Source of the DNA: Zarea fungicola
Lineage: Eukaryota; Ascomycota; Sordariomycetes; Hypocreales; Cordycipitaceae
NCBI GenBank assembly: GCA_900169235.1
Contig: FWCC01000177.1
Span: 62,001 to 126,000, forward strand
DNA length: 64,000 bases
Direction: 5' to 3'
Below the pieces are notes generated by a model. The model saw only the letters and a list, made by a program, of their open reading frames with translations. It was not told where the DNA came from and did not search any database. The translations under genes and the position numbers were made by a program. Positions 34,359-49,300 of the stretch are shown here, one piece after another. Every line of letters starts with the position of its first letter. Within the stretch, counting starts at the first letter, position 1.

Positions 34359-37300
34359 CTATAGATGTAGATGACTGTACTTACCATGGTGACCGTTTTG
34401 CATCTGAATCTCCTCAGAGACAAGTCTATGAGGAGAGCGCGCTATACTGATGATCATTTCCCCAAGACGTTGAGCAGCTGTTTGAGCTTGTGGCTCAATC
34501 AGTGTTTGGTTTGAAGCTAGCAAGTCGAGCAACAGTTCTTGTCCACGTGTAGAAGCTGAAATTGCAACATGGGAAGGTGCTTTAATTTGGTGAAACAATC
34601 TCATTGAAGGCTGAGTATCGCCGACCGAGATTGGCTTGTCAGCATCAGTATTTTGGTAAGTCACGATGCTGCCAAACCGAGTGCCTTGAGGCCAGGTCGT
34701 GCTTCGAGAGACAATGTCACGGAGTTCCACTGACTCGAATGGGAGCGAATCGCCATGCTGGTCTTGGACATGATGCAGCAAGTCAAGGAAGCTCCATTCG
34801 GGGTTGTACTTGACTCGGACGGGTATGGCGTTGATACACAATCCGACCAGGTTTTCTGCATCGAAACTGCTTGATGATCTTCCACTGTTGGTCTGACCAA
34901 AGACAACATCTCTAGAACCTGTCAATTGGGCCAGAACCAAGGACCATGCTGCTTTGACGAGAGTCGCCATGGTAATGCCGTGAGGCAGATCGGGGAGAGC
35001 AACTGTAGATTGAACGTGAATCGGCGAGCTGACTGACGCATCCTCTTCTGCTAGGTGATTGTGCGTAATATAGGTCATGCTGGATGCGTCAAGAAGGCTC
35101 CGCCAGAACTCATATGCCTGGGAAGTACCAGCGGCCAGCCACTTCTGGACGTGTGCCGAGTATTCGATAGGGTCCGGCAGCTGCCTGCCCTCATACAGAT
35201 CAACCAAGTCTCTCCACATGATGGAAATTGACATGCCGTCATATTGGGCATGCGAGATGCGGAGAATGAGTGTGATTCGATGGTCAGATCCCTGGACCAA
35301 GGTCATCCGGGTAATGAGTTCCTCCAGCATCGGTGCCTCGCGCGAGTCTTTCTGGCAAAGGGATTCCGTAAAGGGCACCAGACAGTCGTCTGTCTTGACG
35401 ATTTCAATGGGTGCATTGGAGCTGCGAAGAACGATCTGGGCAATCCTGCCTTGGTAGGGAATGAAGACAGTGCGGAAGATGGTATGGCGCTGAACGAGGC
35501 CACGGCACGCCTTTTCGAGGCGATCACAGTCAATGGAGCGATCAAAGTCGAGCATGAAATAGTAACTTCCGCGAATGAGCCGATCCTCTTGGCCTTGCAA
35601 TGCAGGAAATGCGTCGTAGATATCCGAAGTGTTGAATGGAAGGTCACTGCAGTCGATGCTCTCAATAAAGCTGCGCTGGTTGGTGAAGCCGAAGACGGAG
35701 CCTGGGACCACGCTGGACACAGCTTGGTGTTGAGGGTTGTGCGTACTATAAAATCCTGCCAGGTCGTATATCGTGGGATGGCTGAAAACATCAGTGACGG
35801 ATATCGAAATGGCTTGTTTGTGTGCAGCCGCCACCATCTTCATGGCCGTGATGGAGTCGGCCCCGAGATGAAATATGTTGTCTTTGACACCGATTTCGTC
35901 GACGCTCAGATCAGTGACAGAGCTCAGGATAGCCCTAAGCCTTTCTTCCATTTCATTGCATGGCTTTTCCCTTTGACCTCGCGTAGCCATGAAGAGATCA
36001 AACTCCGTTCGAGGCAGCGATGATGCTCGGTCGCGAAGTTGTCGGCGATCTATCTTCCCGGCTGTCGTTCTTGGGATGCGGCTCAGAGGAATGAAGAGCC
36101 CAGGCACCATGTACCCCGGGACCATGCTTCTGAGCTTCGTTTGGGCGGCGAGAAAGATGGCACGAAGCTCCTCGGTGGGAGTTAAAAACAAGTCTTCGCT
36201 ACCGTCACTGGCCATGGTCAGATGGATGAATGCCACCAGCAGAGGGTTTGCATTGGAGCCAGACGGAACAATGACTTCGGCCACTACATTATGGACCCCT
36301 GGAAAACACTGGCCAATTCGAAACTCGACTTCACCGAGCTCAATGCGTTGTCCTCGCAGCTTGACCTGAGTATCTTTTCGCCCGACGAATCGAAATGTGC
36401 CGTCTGGGTTGTACTGCACCAAATCACCCGACTTGTATACACGACCCTTACCGGCAGGACGGAAGTCCTTCATCCAAGGCAGATCTTCAATGAACAAGGA
36501 TGCCGTCTTCTCCGGATTGTTCAAGTACCCCCGAGCTAGAACGGGTCCTTCGATCAACAACTCTCCCACTGCCCCAATGGCGGTGAGCTTTGAAGCATCC
36601 GATGGCGTTGCAATCCAACCAACCCCGCCGACGATGTTGCCAAACGTGCCTGGCTTCCACCCTTGCACGGGAATGGGACCGAGAGCACAGATTGTGGCTT
36701 CGGCAGGTCCGTATCCGTTGATTAATGTCAGTCTCGAAGCCCATTTTTCCACGACATCCTGGGTCACAGCTTCACCACCGAGAACAAGAGTCTGCAGGGA
36801 TGGCACGTCGTCGGGATGGAGAATATTGGTTGCCGAGTTGGGCAAGGTGGCCCAGGTTACCTTTTGGGAGCGGATGAAGGCGGCAAGATCGTTCATGCGG
36901 TCGTGTTCGGACATGACACAGAGACAGCCACCGGACACCAGAGTGGTGCAGATCTCGTAGATGCTAGCATCGAATGCGTACGAAGCAAAGTGGAGAGACC
37001 GGGAGTCACTGTTAACTCCCATGCCAGGTCCATGGTCCCGGATGCTTGTGCTCAGCTGAACATGTTCCAGAATGATTCCCTTGGGCTTGCCGGTACTTCC
37101 TGACGTGAAGACAATGAACGCAGTGTTGCCCGGGGCTACTGTGGGCAATGGCCCCGTCTTCGATTTATCAAGGCCATCCAACAGGGCTGAAGTGACAGTA
37201 ATGACATTGGCAACCATGCCCTGCATCAAAGCCGTCTGTAATGGGTCGACGACTGCTGTAACCGCCCGACTCTGGTCCACAAAGTCCTGAATCCGGTCCG

Positions 37301-40300
37301 GAGGATGAGTGGGATCAACGAGAAGACACGCTGCACCGGTCCGAAGTACTGCCACGATGGAAATGATAGACCATTTTGACCGCTGGAAACAAAGAGGAAC
37401 AATCGTGTTTGGCTCCACCCCAGTACTGATCAGATGGAGTGCGAGTGCTCGAGACAGAACATCTAGCTCGGCATATGTGACGGTTCCATCCCACGAAGAG
37501 ATGGCTACGCGGTCTGGATGTGACATGCAGTGGTTCAAGACGAGATTATGTAGCGTCTCTTGCCGGGCTAAGGGTAGGACTCCATTCCATTTCACAAGCT
37601 GAGCGATATCCGCCGGGCTGATGACCTGCAAGTCGCCAATCTTTTGCTCAGGATCGCTGCAAAGCTGACGCAATATCGTCTGGAACAGGCCAACATGTTT
37701 TCTGGCCTCGTCTTCGTCCACGACGCTAGGGTCAAAGTTGCACTCGACACCGACCTTCTGATTGTTGGACGATAGTGAGCAGACAAGAACAAATGCGTAG
37801 CTGGAAAACTGGTCCGAGCTGTTACGAGACTGATGCTGCTCGAACAAGGTGGACTCATCCAAGTCCTCCGCCATCGGCTGGATGCCCAAATGACTCTGGA
37901 ATTCGCAGGCCGCTGCGGCCTCGCTGCTCATCTGGCGGATGTTTTGAAGTCCTGCCTGCTCAAACGGAATAGCCGCTAGCATGTTCTTCTGCACACCATC
38001 TAGTGCCTCGGCAATACTCTGATCGGCTCGAAGTTCAACACGAATTGGGATCGTGGTGATGGTCGGCCCGGTCAACCGGTCGACGTTTGCGAAAGAGGCA
38101 TTACGCCCGGTCAAAGTCTCTCCAAACACTACATCATCGGAGTCGGTGTGATGGGCGATGACGACAGCCCAGGCAAGTCGGATGAGCGTGGCAAGTGTGA
38201 AATCATGTCCCTCCCTGCGGCCAAGTGTGATGGATTGCGTAAAGGACATTCTTGCAGTTGGGGTATAGGTTGCTGAGGGCAAAGCAGGGAATGTTGGCGC
38301 CCTGAGATTCGCAAATCTAGATACCCAAAAGTCTCTCTCTGCCTTCTTGTCAACCTGCGAGAGATATGCCATGAATGGACTGAATGGGTGCAGCTGGGGG
38401 GCGTTGCCCGTGTATGATTTCTGGACTTGTTGCAGTATCAGTGGCAGCGAGAAGCCGTCATAGAGGGCGTGATGAATTGTGAGAACAAAGCACAGTGGCA
38501 TGTTGGCTTGCCTGACCAACGCCAGTCGCAGCAGTGGCGTACCGAGCTCCATCCGCCCATGATGATCGTCTGCGAGATAATCGTCCATACTCGTCGCCGT
38601 CTCCCACTCGATGCTGCCCCGAACGACCGCTTGGAACATCCCCGACTCCGCATGAATCAGCCTGGTGCGAAGGATAGGGTTAGCGGTCACGGTTGCATCC
38701 CACGCAGCACGGAACAAATCAGAATCTACATCTACTGGGAGGGTAAATGCCGTCCGATATACATAGGCGTCGGGGTTCTTGATAGTCATTGCGATGAGTC
38801 CTTCCTGAAGTGCTGTGCAGGGATACGCATCTTCAACCGCAGAATCATCAATGCCCAACTGATGGAGAGTGCCTAGCACATGATCGGCGGAGCCATCTGG
38901 CAGCAGAGAAAACTGCGGAGGAGGTTGATTTGTGTCTTCGCGCAGAACCCCCATTGCGAGCGCAAGATCTGACAGTTTAGGTTGAGAGAAGAGGTTGGCC
39001 ACGGTGACATACCAGCCTTCCAGGCGAGCCATTGCCACTAGCTTGATGGCCGTGATGGAGTCACCTCCAAGCCGGAAGAACGAGTCATCCAGCCCGATGA
39101 TATCCATACTCACGCCGAGAACGCCGGCGCACAACCGCTGCAGTACGGTCTCCTTTTTTGTCCGAGGGGCTCGCCTCTCCTGCTCACCAGCAGTCAACAG
39201 CGCCAGATCTTCTCGGGTCAGGGCGGATGCGTGTTGTTGCAGTTTGAGGCGGTCCGTTTTCCCACTGGCTGTAAGGGGCAGCTGCTCGATGGGTATGAAG
39301 GCGGTTGGGATCATGTATGCCGGCAGGAACTTGGAGAGCTTCTCTTCCAGACCGGCCGTCATCTCCCGCACTGTCCTACTGGATTGGTCCTGAGACCCAG
39401 GACTGATAAAGGCGACCAGGACTGGATGGCTGCCATCGCATGGCTTAATGGCCTCTGCAACAATGTGAATGGTTTCATTATTGGTAAAAACAGCATCTCC
39501 GCGGTCACTCAATGCCTGAAGTACATGATGCTCCACCTCGGCCAGTTCAACACGTTGACCGCGGATCTTGACCTGCGTGTCTTTGCGGCCGATGAAGATC
39601 AAACTGCCGTCCGTATGGTACTTGACAAGATCGCCGGTCTTGTAGAGTCTCCCATGTCGACCACTAGCAATTAACCACGGCGGACAGTGAACGAATACCT
39701 CTAATGTCTTCTGGGCTTGATTAAGATATCCCTGCCCAACCAGCGGCCCTTCAAGCCATAGCTCTCCAACACCATAAACCGGGGCCAGTTGATTCTCATT
39801 TTGGAGACTGACGATCCAGCTGTTGAGCCCAAGTCCTCGACCGATATTGCCCTTGGGTACCCCAGAGGTCAGTTCGGCAATGGTGGAAATGGCGGAGCAT
39901 TCGGCAGGGCCATACGCGTTCAGAATACGAGTGACCTTGGACCATCGCTGGAGTACCAGATCATCCAGGGCTTCTCCAGATGAAATGAAGCATTGTAGAT
40001 CGGGTAGGTCGTCCGGAACGAGCGTACGCGCCAAAGTCGGTGTCAACTCGGCATGGGTGGCGCGATACTGCCTCAAGCTACCGAGAAGATCATCCTTTGC
40101 TGCTGCTGGCTCCGGTATACAAAGGCATCCTCCCGACGAGAGTGTGTGCAGGACATTGCCCCAGGCCACATCAAAAGCGTATGAACCAACATCGAAGAGT
40201 CTAGATCCAGGACCGAGTTGCAACACATCCCGCTGATGGAAAACAGCACTGGCGAAGTTGGCGTGGGATATTAGCGTCCCCTTGGGTTTCCCAGTGCTCC

Positions 40301-43300
40301 CAGATGTGAAGATGATGTAGAGACTGGCGGATGCTTGGACGACGGGCAGTGGCCTGAATGTCTCCAGCGCATCTAAATGGGCTCGGTCCACAACAATGAC
40401 AGGAACCTTGGCGATCTGTCCGGCCATGTGGGCATTGGCTGCTGATGAGAGGATCAAACGAGGGTGAGTCTGCTCAACTACGGCGGCCAATCTTCCCTCT
40501 GGCTGCGTCGTGTCGAGTGCAAGGGATGCTCCGCCGACTTTCATCACGGCAACCATGGCAACGGCCGTCCACATTGATTTCTCAAAGCAGAGAGGCACCG
40601 TCGTATTCCCATCCAGGTACTGCATCAAATGGTAGGCGAGCCTAGTCGACAGTGTATCAAGCTCGTAATACGTCAACTTCCCGTCCCACGCACATATCGC
40701 CAGTGCACCAGGGTGTTTCCGTGCCATTGCAGCAATTTGGTCGTGCATGCAAGCCTCGACCGACTCGGGCACAGATCGATTCCACGCCCAGATATCACGC
40801 ATGTCCTCTTCACAAACCAATGGGATGTCTTTGATCTTGACCAGCTGGTTATGCGCGGCGTGAAACTGCCGCAGTACATGCTCAAACTGGTGCACCATCC
40901 GCTCGACGTGTGCCTCTTTAATCATATTCGAATCAAACCTGGCTTGGATGTGCAGACCTTTGTCGTCACAGAGGCACTGGACAATCAATCCAAAAGCATC
41001 CAGCTCACTGAAATTAAGGCCATCCTCACACGCAGCCTCGACCAGAAGAGTCTGGAATTGACAGCCTTGCTCGGCCTCGTCGCTGACTCGCTGAATATTG
41101 TGCAGTCCCATCTGCCCGAATCCTTCTATCGCGACTGTCTGCGCTTGAATATGTTCTAGGAGCTGACACAATGTAGCCTCCTCGTCCAGCACCAGCCGCA
41201 CTGGCACCATTCCCAGGTTTAGCTTGCTGAGCTTCGTCAGTACTCCAAGGACGACGTCGCTGGTGTTGGTATATCGCGCCAGGAGCACCGCCCACGCAAC
41301 CCGGATAGCAGTCGACGCAGCGACTTCAGCACGAATCCATTGGAAGCCTTGCAGACAATAGCCGAGAGTGGAAGTGGCTTGAGGAGAGTAGGATGGGGAT
41401 GGCAAAGACGGAAAGTGCTGTGTATCAAGATTGGCAAAGTATTGCTGCCAGAAGTCTGTCGCCAACTGTTGGCTCGCCCCGACAACAGACTGAAAGAAGC
41501 TAGCGCGCAGCGAATCAATATGATGGAAGCGTTCGGACACTCCATTCGATAGTCCCTCGCCCTGCAGGATATGCTCAATTGCCATGGTGAGGATAGAGCT
41601 GATATCCCGCGCCATGGAAAAACTAATAGATTCCTTGCGGTAACTGAGGCCAACCACTGTCGCAGTGTCCTCTAACAAAGCACTGACTGACACGGGAAAC
41701 TATGCAAGATTAGCACTGATTAATGATTAAGTTTGGGATCCTCACCTCGTGCGGATCATCGCCACCGGCCCTATGGAATCTCAGTCGGTTTGTTGTTGCG
41801 CCATCCATTCTTCTTTTCACAGTGACACACGAATCGAACAAGGGCCCATGGCCAAGCTTCAGCTCGTGCTGTATCTGAGCCAGTGAGACATGCTGATGAG
41901 CTAGATGCTCGATGGAGCTTTCTGCTGTCTTCCCAATAGCCTCATTCAGAGGCTGCCCTACATCGACTCGACTGATCAGCATGTTGGCCAATGGACCAGC
42001 CATGTCGTCAATATTATGGATCGGAACACTGCGACCTGATGACATGTATCCAAAACAAACATCACTGATTCCAGTGTACCACGAGAGTGTTATTGCCCAG
42101 GCAATCTGAATGAAGACAGAACGGGTGATGCCCCTGTTGACACAGAATGCGTGGATACGTGAAGTGGCCATCTCGGCGAGGCGGATATACCCGTGCTCCC
42201 CTTGCAAGACTCCTGCAGAGATGCTTCTAACAGGGAAACGACAGGGCGAGACATCCATCAACACCATTTTCCAGTACTCCATGCGATCGGCGGCTGGCGT
42301 GCGCCCCAAATGCTGCATCAGGTCTCTGAAGCGAGGGGCTTCTGATTGAGCGACGCCTTCGTATGCCTTTGCCAAATCATTAATAATGATGTTTGCAGAG
42401 TCGGCGTCATTTAAGGCATGATTCATATCCAACCGGCATGCGACATCGCCACTCGAGGATTGGCAGATTGTGAGCTGATGCAGAGGCTCGCCGTCCGCAA
42501 ACACTGGTTTTCCACATTCCATCAATGTATCAACAGGATTCCGCGATTCACATCTGACCTGATTGATTCGGACTGGGGCGTTGGCGACAAGGACCTGAGC
42601 GAACAAGTCATTTTCAACGAGCGGGACGAAGACAGTGGACAGGATGGAGTGACGATTGACAACACGTCGCCACGCTGATTCCAGCCGTGCCGGGCAGACG
42701 GGGACTTTTTCAGAAGGCATCTCGCAGCGCCAGACCTGGTGATTCATATATGACGATGTTCCTTTCTGAATGCTGAGCAGGATGCCCTCCTGCATGGGTG
42801 TGCAGGGATATATGTCCTCGACTGCATCGTGTGGAATCCCAGCGGCCTGAATGGTCTTCAGCAGACTGTCAAGCCCAATGTAGGAAAGCGACAGCAGAGG
42901 GAAGTCACTCAGGGTGAAGCTCTTTGGCCCTGTCAATAATTCATGCGCAGCTTGGGTGAGGCTATCAGCAAACACTTTGATCCACTGCTGGAGTCGAGCT
43001 TGGTGTTTCATCTGGCGGTGGAGGCTACAGGAAATAGTCAATTGACCAGACTGAGTGCCCAAGTTCAGCTCCACCAGTCCCATCCGGCGAGTGGTGGGAG
43101 ATTTTTGGCTGAAGTTGGCGGTCATTACAGAATCAGTCTCACGGCTCAACAGGGAGTCGTCACTTTCCAGCTGCTGGTAGACTCCCGCATAGTTGAAGAG
43201 CACCTCAACCTTGTCGTGCTCCCTAAATGCTGTCTGACCAGCCGGCGTGAGATAGCGACTGGCGGTATACGGCAGCCCTTTGCCGGGAACGGATCGGCGG

Positions 43301-46300
43301 ACATCCTTTGCGAGTTTGGTCATGTCAACAATGGTATCGTTTGGCCCCGATGAAATATAGATCGGGAAGATGGTCGTGAACCAGCCGACGATCTCGGACA
43401 GGTCAACTTCGAAATCGTCCAGAGCCTCTCGGCCGTGCCCTTCGACGAAGATGGGAGGAGGAAGACGATCGTCAAAGACTTGCTGGAATGAGTGGAATAG
43501 CATCGCCAGGAGAATATCTGTCGGTTCTGTTCCGAGCCTTTCGTTACTTGGGCCCAAAAGCTTTGTCGTCACGTCCTTCTCGAGACGGATGACGTGTATT
43601 TCGCTCTCAGCTTGGGTGTTTTGAGCAAGATCGACCCCCCAGTATTCATAGCCACGGGTGTCGACGGGGAATGGAAGCACTTGGGATGGTATCAACGACT
43701 GGGCCTTCTGGCTTTGCATCTTGCACCATGCTTGGAACGAGGTGGAGGGGCGCATCACCGCGTCCCGATGACCAAGCAGGGACTGCTCGATGTCATGCCA
43801 AATGACTCGCCATGACACCAGGTCAATTACCAGCTGATGAGCGCTGATCAGCAAGATTTTCTCACCTGAGGGAAGGCAGAAAACATCGGCGGCAAAGACG
43901 GGGCCATGTTGAATGTCCAGCTGCTCCTGTCGTGACTGAGCAAGGCTAGCGATTGCAGCTCTCTCGACATGATGCGCAGCAAAAGCAATCACATCGGCAC
44001 GACAACTGGCCACGTATTGTTGCCAATCACCATCCCGGCCTCTCTGAAAGCGTGCCCTGAGCATTGGATGACGCTCGGCAAGATGGTGGATAGCAGCGCT
44101 GATGCAATCTGTCGAGACCGGAGTTTTGATCCGAAGCAGAAAGCTCTGATTGAAGTGATCCAGTCCATCCGGATGGCTCTCAAAGAAGAGATGCTGTACC
44201 GGCGTCAATCCCCACGGCTCCTCCTCAATGGTCTGCATGCTGAGGACGGGAGAACCTTGCTGGATTAAACTACAAGATTTTGCCAGTGTCTGGATTGTTT
44301 GAGCCCGAAGGACATCGTCGGCCGTGACTCGAATATTTCTGGCTCGACATCGAGACACCAGCTGAATCGCCGTGATAGAATCGCCACCAAGTCGAGTCCA
44401 TGCTGAGTCGACCGAGATGGTCTCGGCAGGCCGGTTAAGCACGCTCATCCACACTTCCAGCAGAAGGGATTCCATCTCGGTTGAAGGTGCAATCCATTGA
44501 CCTACCTGCCTCTGAGCAGCAATTTTGCCATGGTTGAGGGACCCAATCTCGCGGAGCCGACGTCGATCCGTCTTCCCGGTCGTTCCCAATGGCATGCGCT
44601 CTAGCGGGAAGTAGGCACTGGGGATCATGTATGCGGGCAATCGCTCTGCCAGCTGAGCGTCCAGATCCGCAACCATCACGCGGAGGGCGGCAATGCTTTC
44701 CTCCACGGACTGCCCGTTGTTGCGAATAGAGACGAATGCTACAAGCGTCGGGCGGCCTGTCTCTTGAGGCTGAATGATTTCGGCGACGACCTCGAGAGTA
44801 CCGTCCTCATCGAACTGCTCCTGGCGACAAATCGCGGTCAGCACCTGATGGACGTGATGCTCGACCTCCCCTAATTCAATCCGTTGGCCACGCAATTTGA
44901 CCTGGGAATCTTTGCGTCCGAGGAATTGGAGAGTTCCATCGCTGGCGTATCGCACCAAGTCACCGGTCTTGTAGACACGGCCATGACGCCCTGGCTGGTC
45001 GCCGTAACCCTGGACCAGCCAAGGCGGGTCATCAAAGAAGGCTTCAGCGGTCTTGTCGGCGCTGTTGATATACCCTTGGCCCACCAGAGGCCCCTCGAGT
45101 AACAGTTCTCCCACGGCACCGACAGGGACCAGCCGGTTGGAATCCGCCGGGTGAACGACCCAGCACACTCCAGCTAACGGGGATCCGATATTCAATGGAT
45201 CTGAATCCGTGGTGATATGAGGCTGCACGGTGGCGAACACACTGCACTCGGATGGGCCGTAGACATTGACCAGGCGGACACTGTCGCACCATTGGAGCAA
45301 ATCAGTTTTGGAAGCAACCTCTCCACCAGACAGCGCCGTCGTCAATGTAGGCACTTCTGAGGGTGACATGATGCGCAGAACTGATGGAGTCAAGGCGGCA
45401 AAGTTGGCGTTGAATCGGCGGATAGCCCCGGAGGGATCGTCCTTGGCCTCACTGCTTGACGGTATACAGATACAACCACCTCCGATCAGTGTGAAGAAGA
45501 TATCCAGGATGCACACATCGAAGGCGTGCGACGAAAACTGCAAGGCCCGAAGGTCCGATCCCAGCCTGAGCTTGTCGTTGAAGGCCAACGCATTCGTCGC
45601 AAAGGCGTCGTGATGCACCATTGCTCCCTTGGGCTTTCCTGTCGAGCCGGACGTGAAGACGGCATATACGGTGTTCTTTGGAGTCGTCGTCGTGGCCAAC
45701 TTGCCACCATCACAGCCAATGTCTTGCCCTTCACCAACCGTTATGACTGTAGTGGCCAGTGTCGCTGCCTTGGCTGCCTGTTCTGGCGATGATACAACAA
45801 TATTGGCATTGACCTCTGCGTAAATGTCTTGTAGTCGTGTCAGTGGATGATTGGGCTCGAGCAAAACAAACGCTCCTCCTGCTTTGATGACACCAAGCAT
45901 CGCCACCGGCGTCCATCTAGACTTTTCAAAGAGAAGGGGGACAAAGATCTCAGGCCCGACACCGAGCAGACCGAGACGATGGGCGAGGCGAGTAGACAGT
46001 TCATCCAGCTGGCCGTAGGTAAAGCGGCCATCCCACGCATCGATGGCGAGGGCTTCCCGTTGTTTCTGGGTTCTGTCCGAGATTAAATTGTGCACGCAAA
46101 CGCCTTGTGCTGTGGGAATGTGTGCATTCCACTTCCAGATATGGTGCAGATCGGTGTCACTGAGAATCCCAACGTCCTTAACCTTGGTGGTTTGGTTTCC
46201 CGCGCACAGCTGTCGGAGCACGTGTTCAAACTGCAGCAACAGCCTCTCAACTTGTTTCTTTTCAATGATTCTGGAATCGTGATTTATTCGTACTTTCACT

Positions 46301-49300
46301 CCCTGACTCAGAAGCTCGCACTCTAGCACCAGCGCAAAGGGTTCCACGCTGCCCAAGCCAATAGTTCGTTGCGAGGGCATGAAAAGCCTCTCTGGGTGAT
46401 CCGGATGCAACGGTTGCACCACCAACAAAGTCTGGAACTTGCAGGCCTGATCAGCATCGGCACTGACGCGCCGAATCCGTTGAATTCCGCTTTGTTCGAA
46501 CGGAATCATCTGCACAGCCTGCATCTGCACCTGTTGGAGCAATTGCTCGACCGTGCTCTCCCCATCAACCGCCACACGCACAGGAACAGTGGCAATAGCC
46601 GGCCCGCCGGCGAGTTCGACCCCAGGAACAGAGCACTGGCGCCCTGTCACAGTAGCACCAAACACGGCCTCACTTGCATTCACGTAGTGGGTGATGAGGA
46701 TGGCCAAGGCAGCGCGGATGGCCATCGACAACGTGGTATCACCGCTGTCGACACGAAGCGCTTCGATCCAATGCAAGGCATAGCTGTCGGTTCTGGGAGA
46801 CAACACAGAAACTGCGGGGAATATTGGCGCCTCCAAACCATCCAGTTGGGCTTTCCAGAAGTCGGCCATCGACGCTTCGTCCATCGAGTGGATGGCCCTG
46901 ATAAAGGGTTGGAACGGCATCAGGGCCATCCTAGGCTGGCCATGATAAGCTTTATACATAGCCTGGAAAAGCAGCGATATCAGCCAGCCATCATATATGG
47001 CGTGATGAATGGTCAAGATGAAGTATTTCTGCATTCCACAGTCGACGAGGGCAAGCCGTGCCAAGGGAGATCCGAGACTTATTGGCTCTTCAATATCCGT
47101 GCGCATATATCTATCTAGGTCCGACTCCGTTCTCCAGCAGAAGTTGTCGTTGACTTCGACCTGCACCAGTCCTTGACTTCCAAAATCGACAATTCGACTC
47201 CGCAATACCGGTGTTGACGCGACGACCTCCGCCCACGCCATGGCTACTTGATTAATATCGGTCGTCTCGCGAAGCTGAAATATCCTTCTCGCAATATAGT
47301 TACCCGGTGACTGTGCTGCCAGGGCGAGTAGGCCGGCCTGCAATGGCGTACAGGGGAATGCATCCTGGACCAAACTAGGCTCAACACCGCATAGTGCAGC
47401 TATCTGCGCACGCACCTCATCGATATTCAAAGGCAAGTTCAATAAGGAGAAAGGAGGAACTTCTTGATCAGCGGCGACTGTGGCCTTGATTACTGTGGCC
47501 AGTCTCTTGAGCTGTGGATAGCTGAAGATATCTGCCACCAAGAGCGAAACACCATGTCGACGTGCTGTTCCAACGAGTCGCATTGCCGTGATGGAGTCAC
47601 CTCCCAATCGGAAGAAGCTATCGTTCAGTCTGATCCTCTCTGCAGGAATGTCGAGGACAGTTGCCCAGAGGTCTCGCAGTTGGCATTCTGCCTCTGTCTG
47701 CGGCCTTGCCATATCTTGGTTGCGCCTCTCCACGACTGTGAGATGGGCCAAAGTGAAGCAATCAACCTGTTCGCGGAGTCTGTTCCCACTATTCTTGCCA
47801 GTTTTATCCTTGAGGATGCCGTATGCATGAGGCTTGACCGGCAGTTGGTCCGACAGTTCTTCGTCAATGGCATTTGCTATGGTTGATGTGAGAAGATCTG
47901 AGGAATGACATAGGAAGGCAACCAGCATCGGGCCTTGGCTACCCTCTGGAGTGACTATTTCTGCCACCACGCTAAGGGGACTAATGCCAATGACTTCAAA
48001 AACGGCCTGGCGGACATGATGCTCAACGTCCTGCAGGTTCACCCGCCGTCCATTGATTCGGGACAGCGTATCTTTGCGTCCCAGAACTATAACTGCACCA
48101 TCGGACGAGTACTTGGCCAGCTCGCCGGTCTTGTAGAGACATCCGCTGCGTCCGGAATGGTCTGATCCTCCGCGCAACAGCCATTGCGGGTTCTCGACAA
48201 ACGATTCAGTCGACTTGTACAGATGGCCTTGCCCGTTGACAGGAATCTCCAGCCACAGTTCACCGACGCATCCAACCGCTGCCAGTCTGCTCTCAGAATG
48301 CTCCTGAATCACCCATGGAACGTGACCGGCAAGCTGTGTCAAGGGGTCGTCCAAACGACCATGCAATACACCGTCCCAGACACCATCAACCTGTCTGGGG
48401 GGAGCGCCATTCCATGTCCAGATGTCGGATAGATCCTGTTGCGTGGCCATCTCAATCTGCCTCAATAAAGTATTCCCAACCGCTGAAACGCAAACCTGCT
48501 GCAGAACATGCGCAAACTGATGTGCCATGCGCATCGTTTGTCGTTCGTGCACCACACTAGGATCGAAAGTCGTCCGGAGTCGCATTCCTTGCTTGTTCAA
48601 CTCACAACGGAACATGAGGGCATAGCTGGTAAAAGCCTCCAGTCTAGCGTCACCTGCCTGATCCTCCACTTCCGGGAAGAAGAGCCCGCTGCCTTGAGAG
48701 ACCTTCTCTTCTGCCGGCTGGACGAGTAGCAAGGTCTGGAACCGACATGCCTCGTTGCTCTCCTCGCTGATGCGACGAATCCGTTGCAGGCCCATTTGCT
48801 CATATGGAATCATGTCGGTGGCCTGGGAGTGGACTTGGTCTAGAAGTTGGTAGACTGTTTGTTGTTCATCCACCATGACTCGTACTGGAAGTGTTGTGAA
48901 CGTTGGACCAGCCATACTCTCCACGCCCGAAACAGCAGACTGCCTTCCCATGACTGTTGCGCCGAAGACGGCATCAGGGCAGTTGGTATACCTGCTGATG
49001 AGGATTGACAGCGCTGCCCGGACCATAGTGGCCGCTGTAAAATCCAGTCCTTCCCAGTCTACATCGATGTGGTGCGTTAATGTTTGGTCTGCCTGTGGCT
49101 GGTGAGACAATGGAAGAGGAGGAAATTCTGAAACTTCCAGGCCGACAAACTGGCGTCTCCAGAACTTTGTGGCAGCCTCTTCGTCGATACTGGCAATGTA
49201 TTTGATAAATGCGGCAAACGGGGTCAGTGAGTGCTGCTGCCCTCGGTATATCTTCTCCGTAGTGTCGAGCACAAGTGGCATGGACCATCCGTCGTACATG

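Noticed and set aside
47785..48410. Large intron hiding the missing half of A2
   Set aside because: The reading frame is continuous through the region, and the DNA between C2 and the A2 remnant is too short to contain the missing ~290 residues in another frame.
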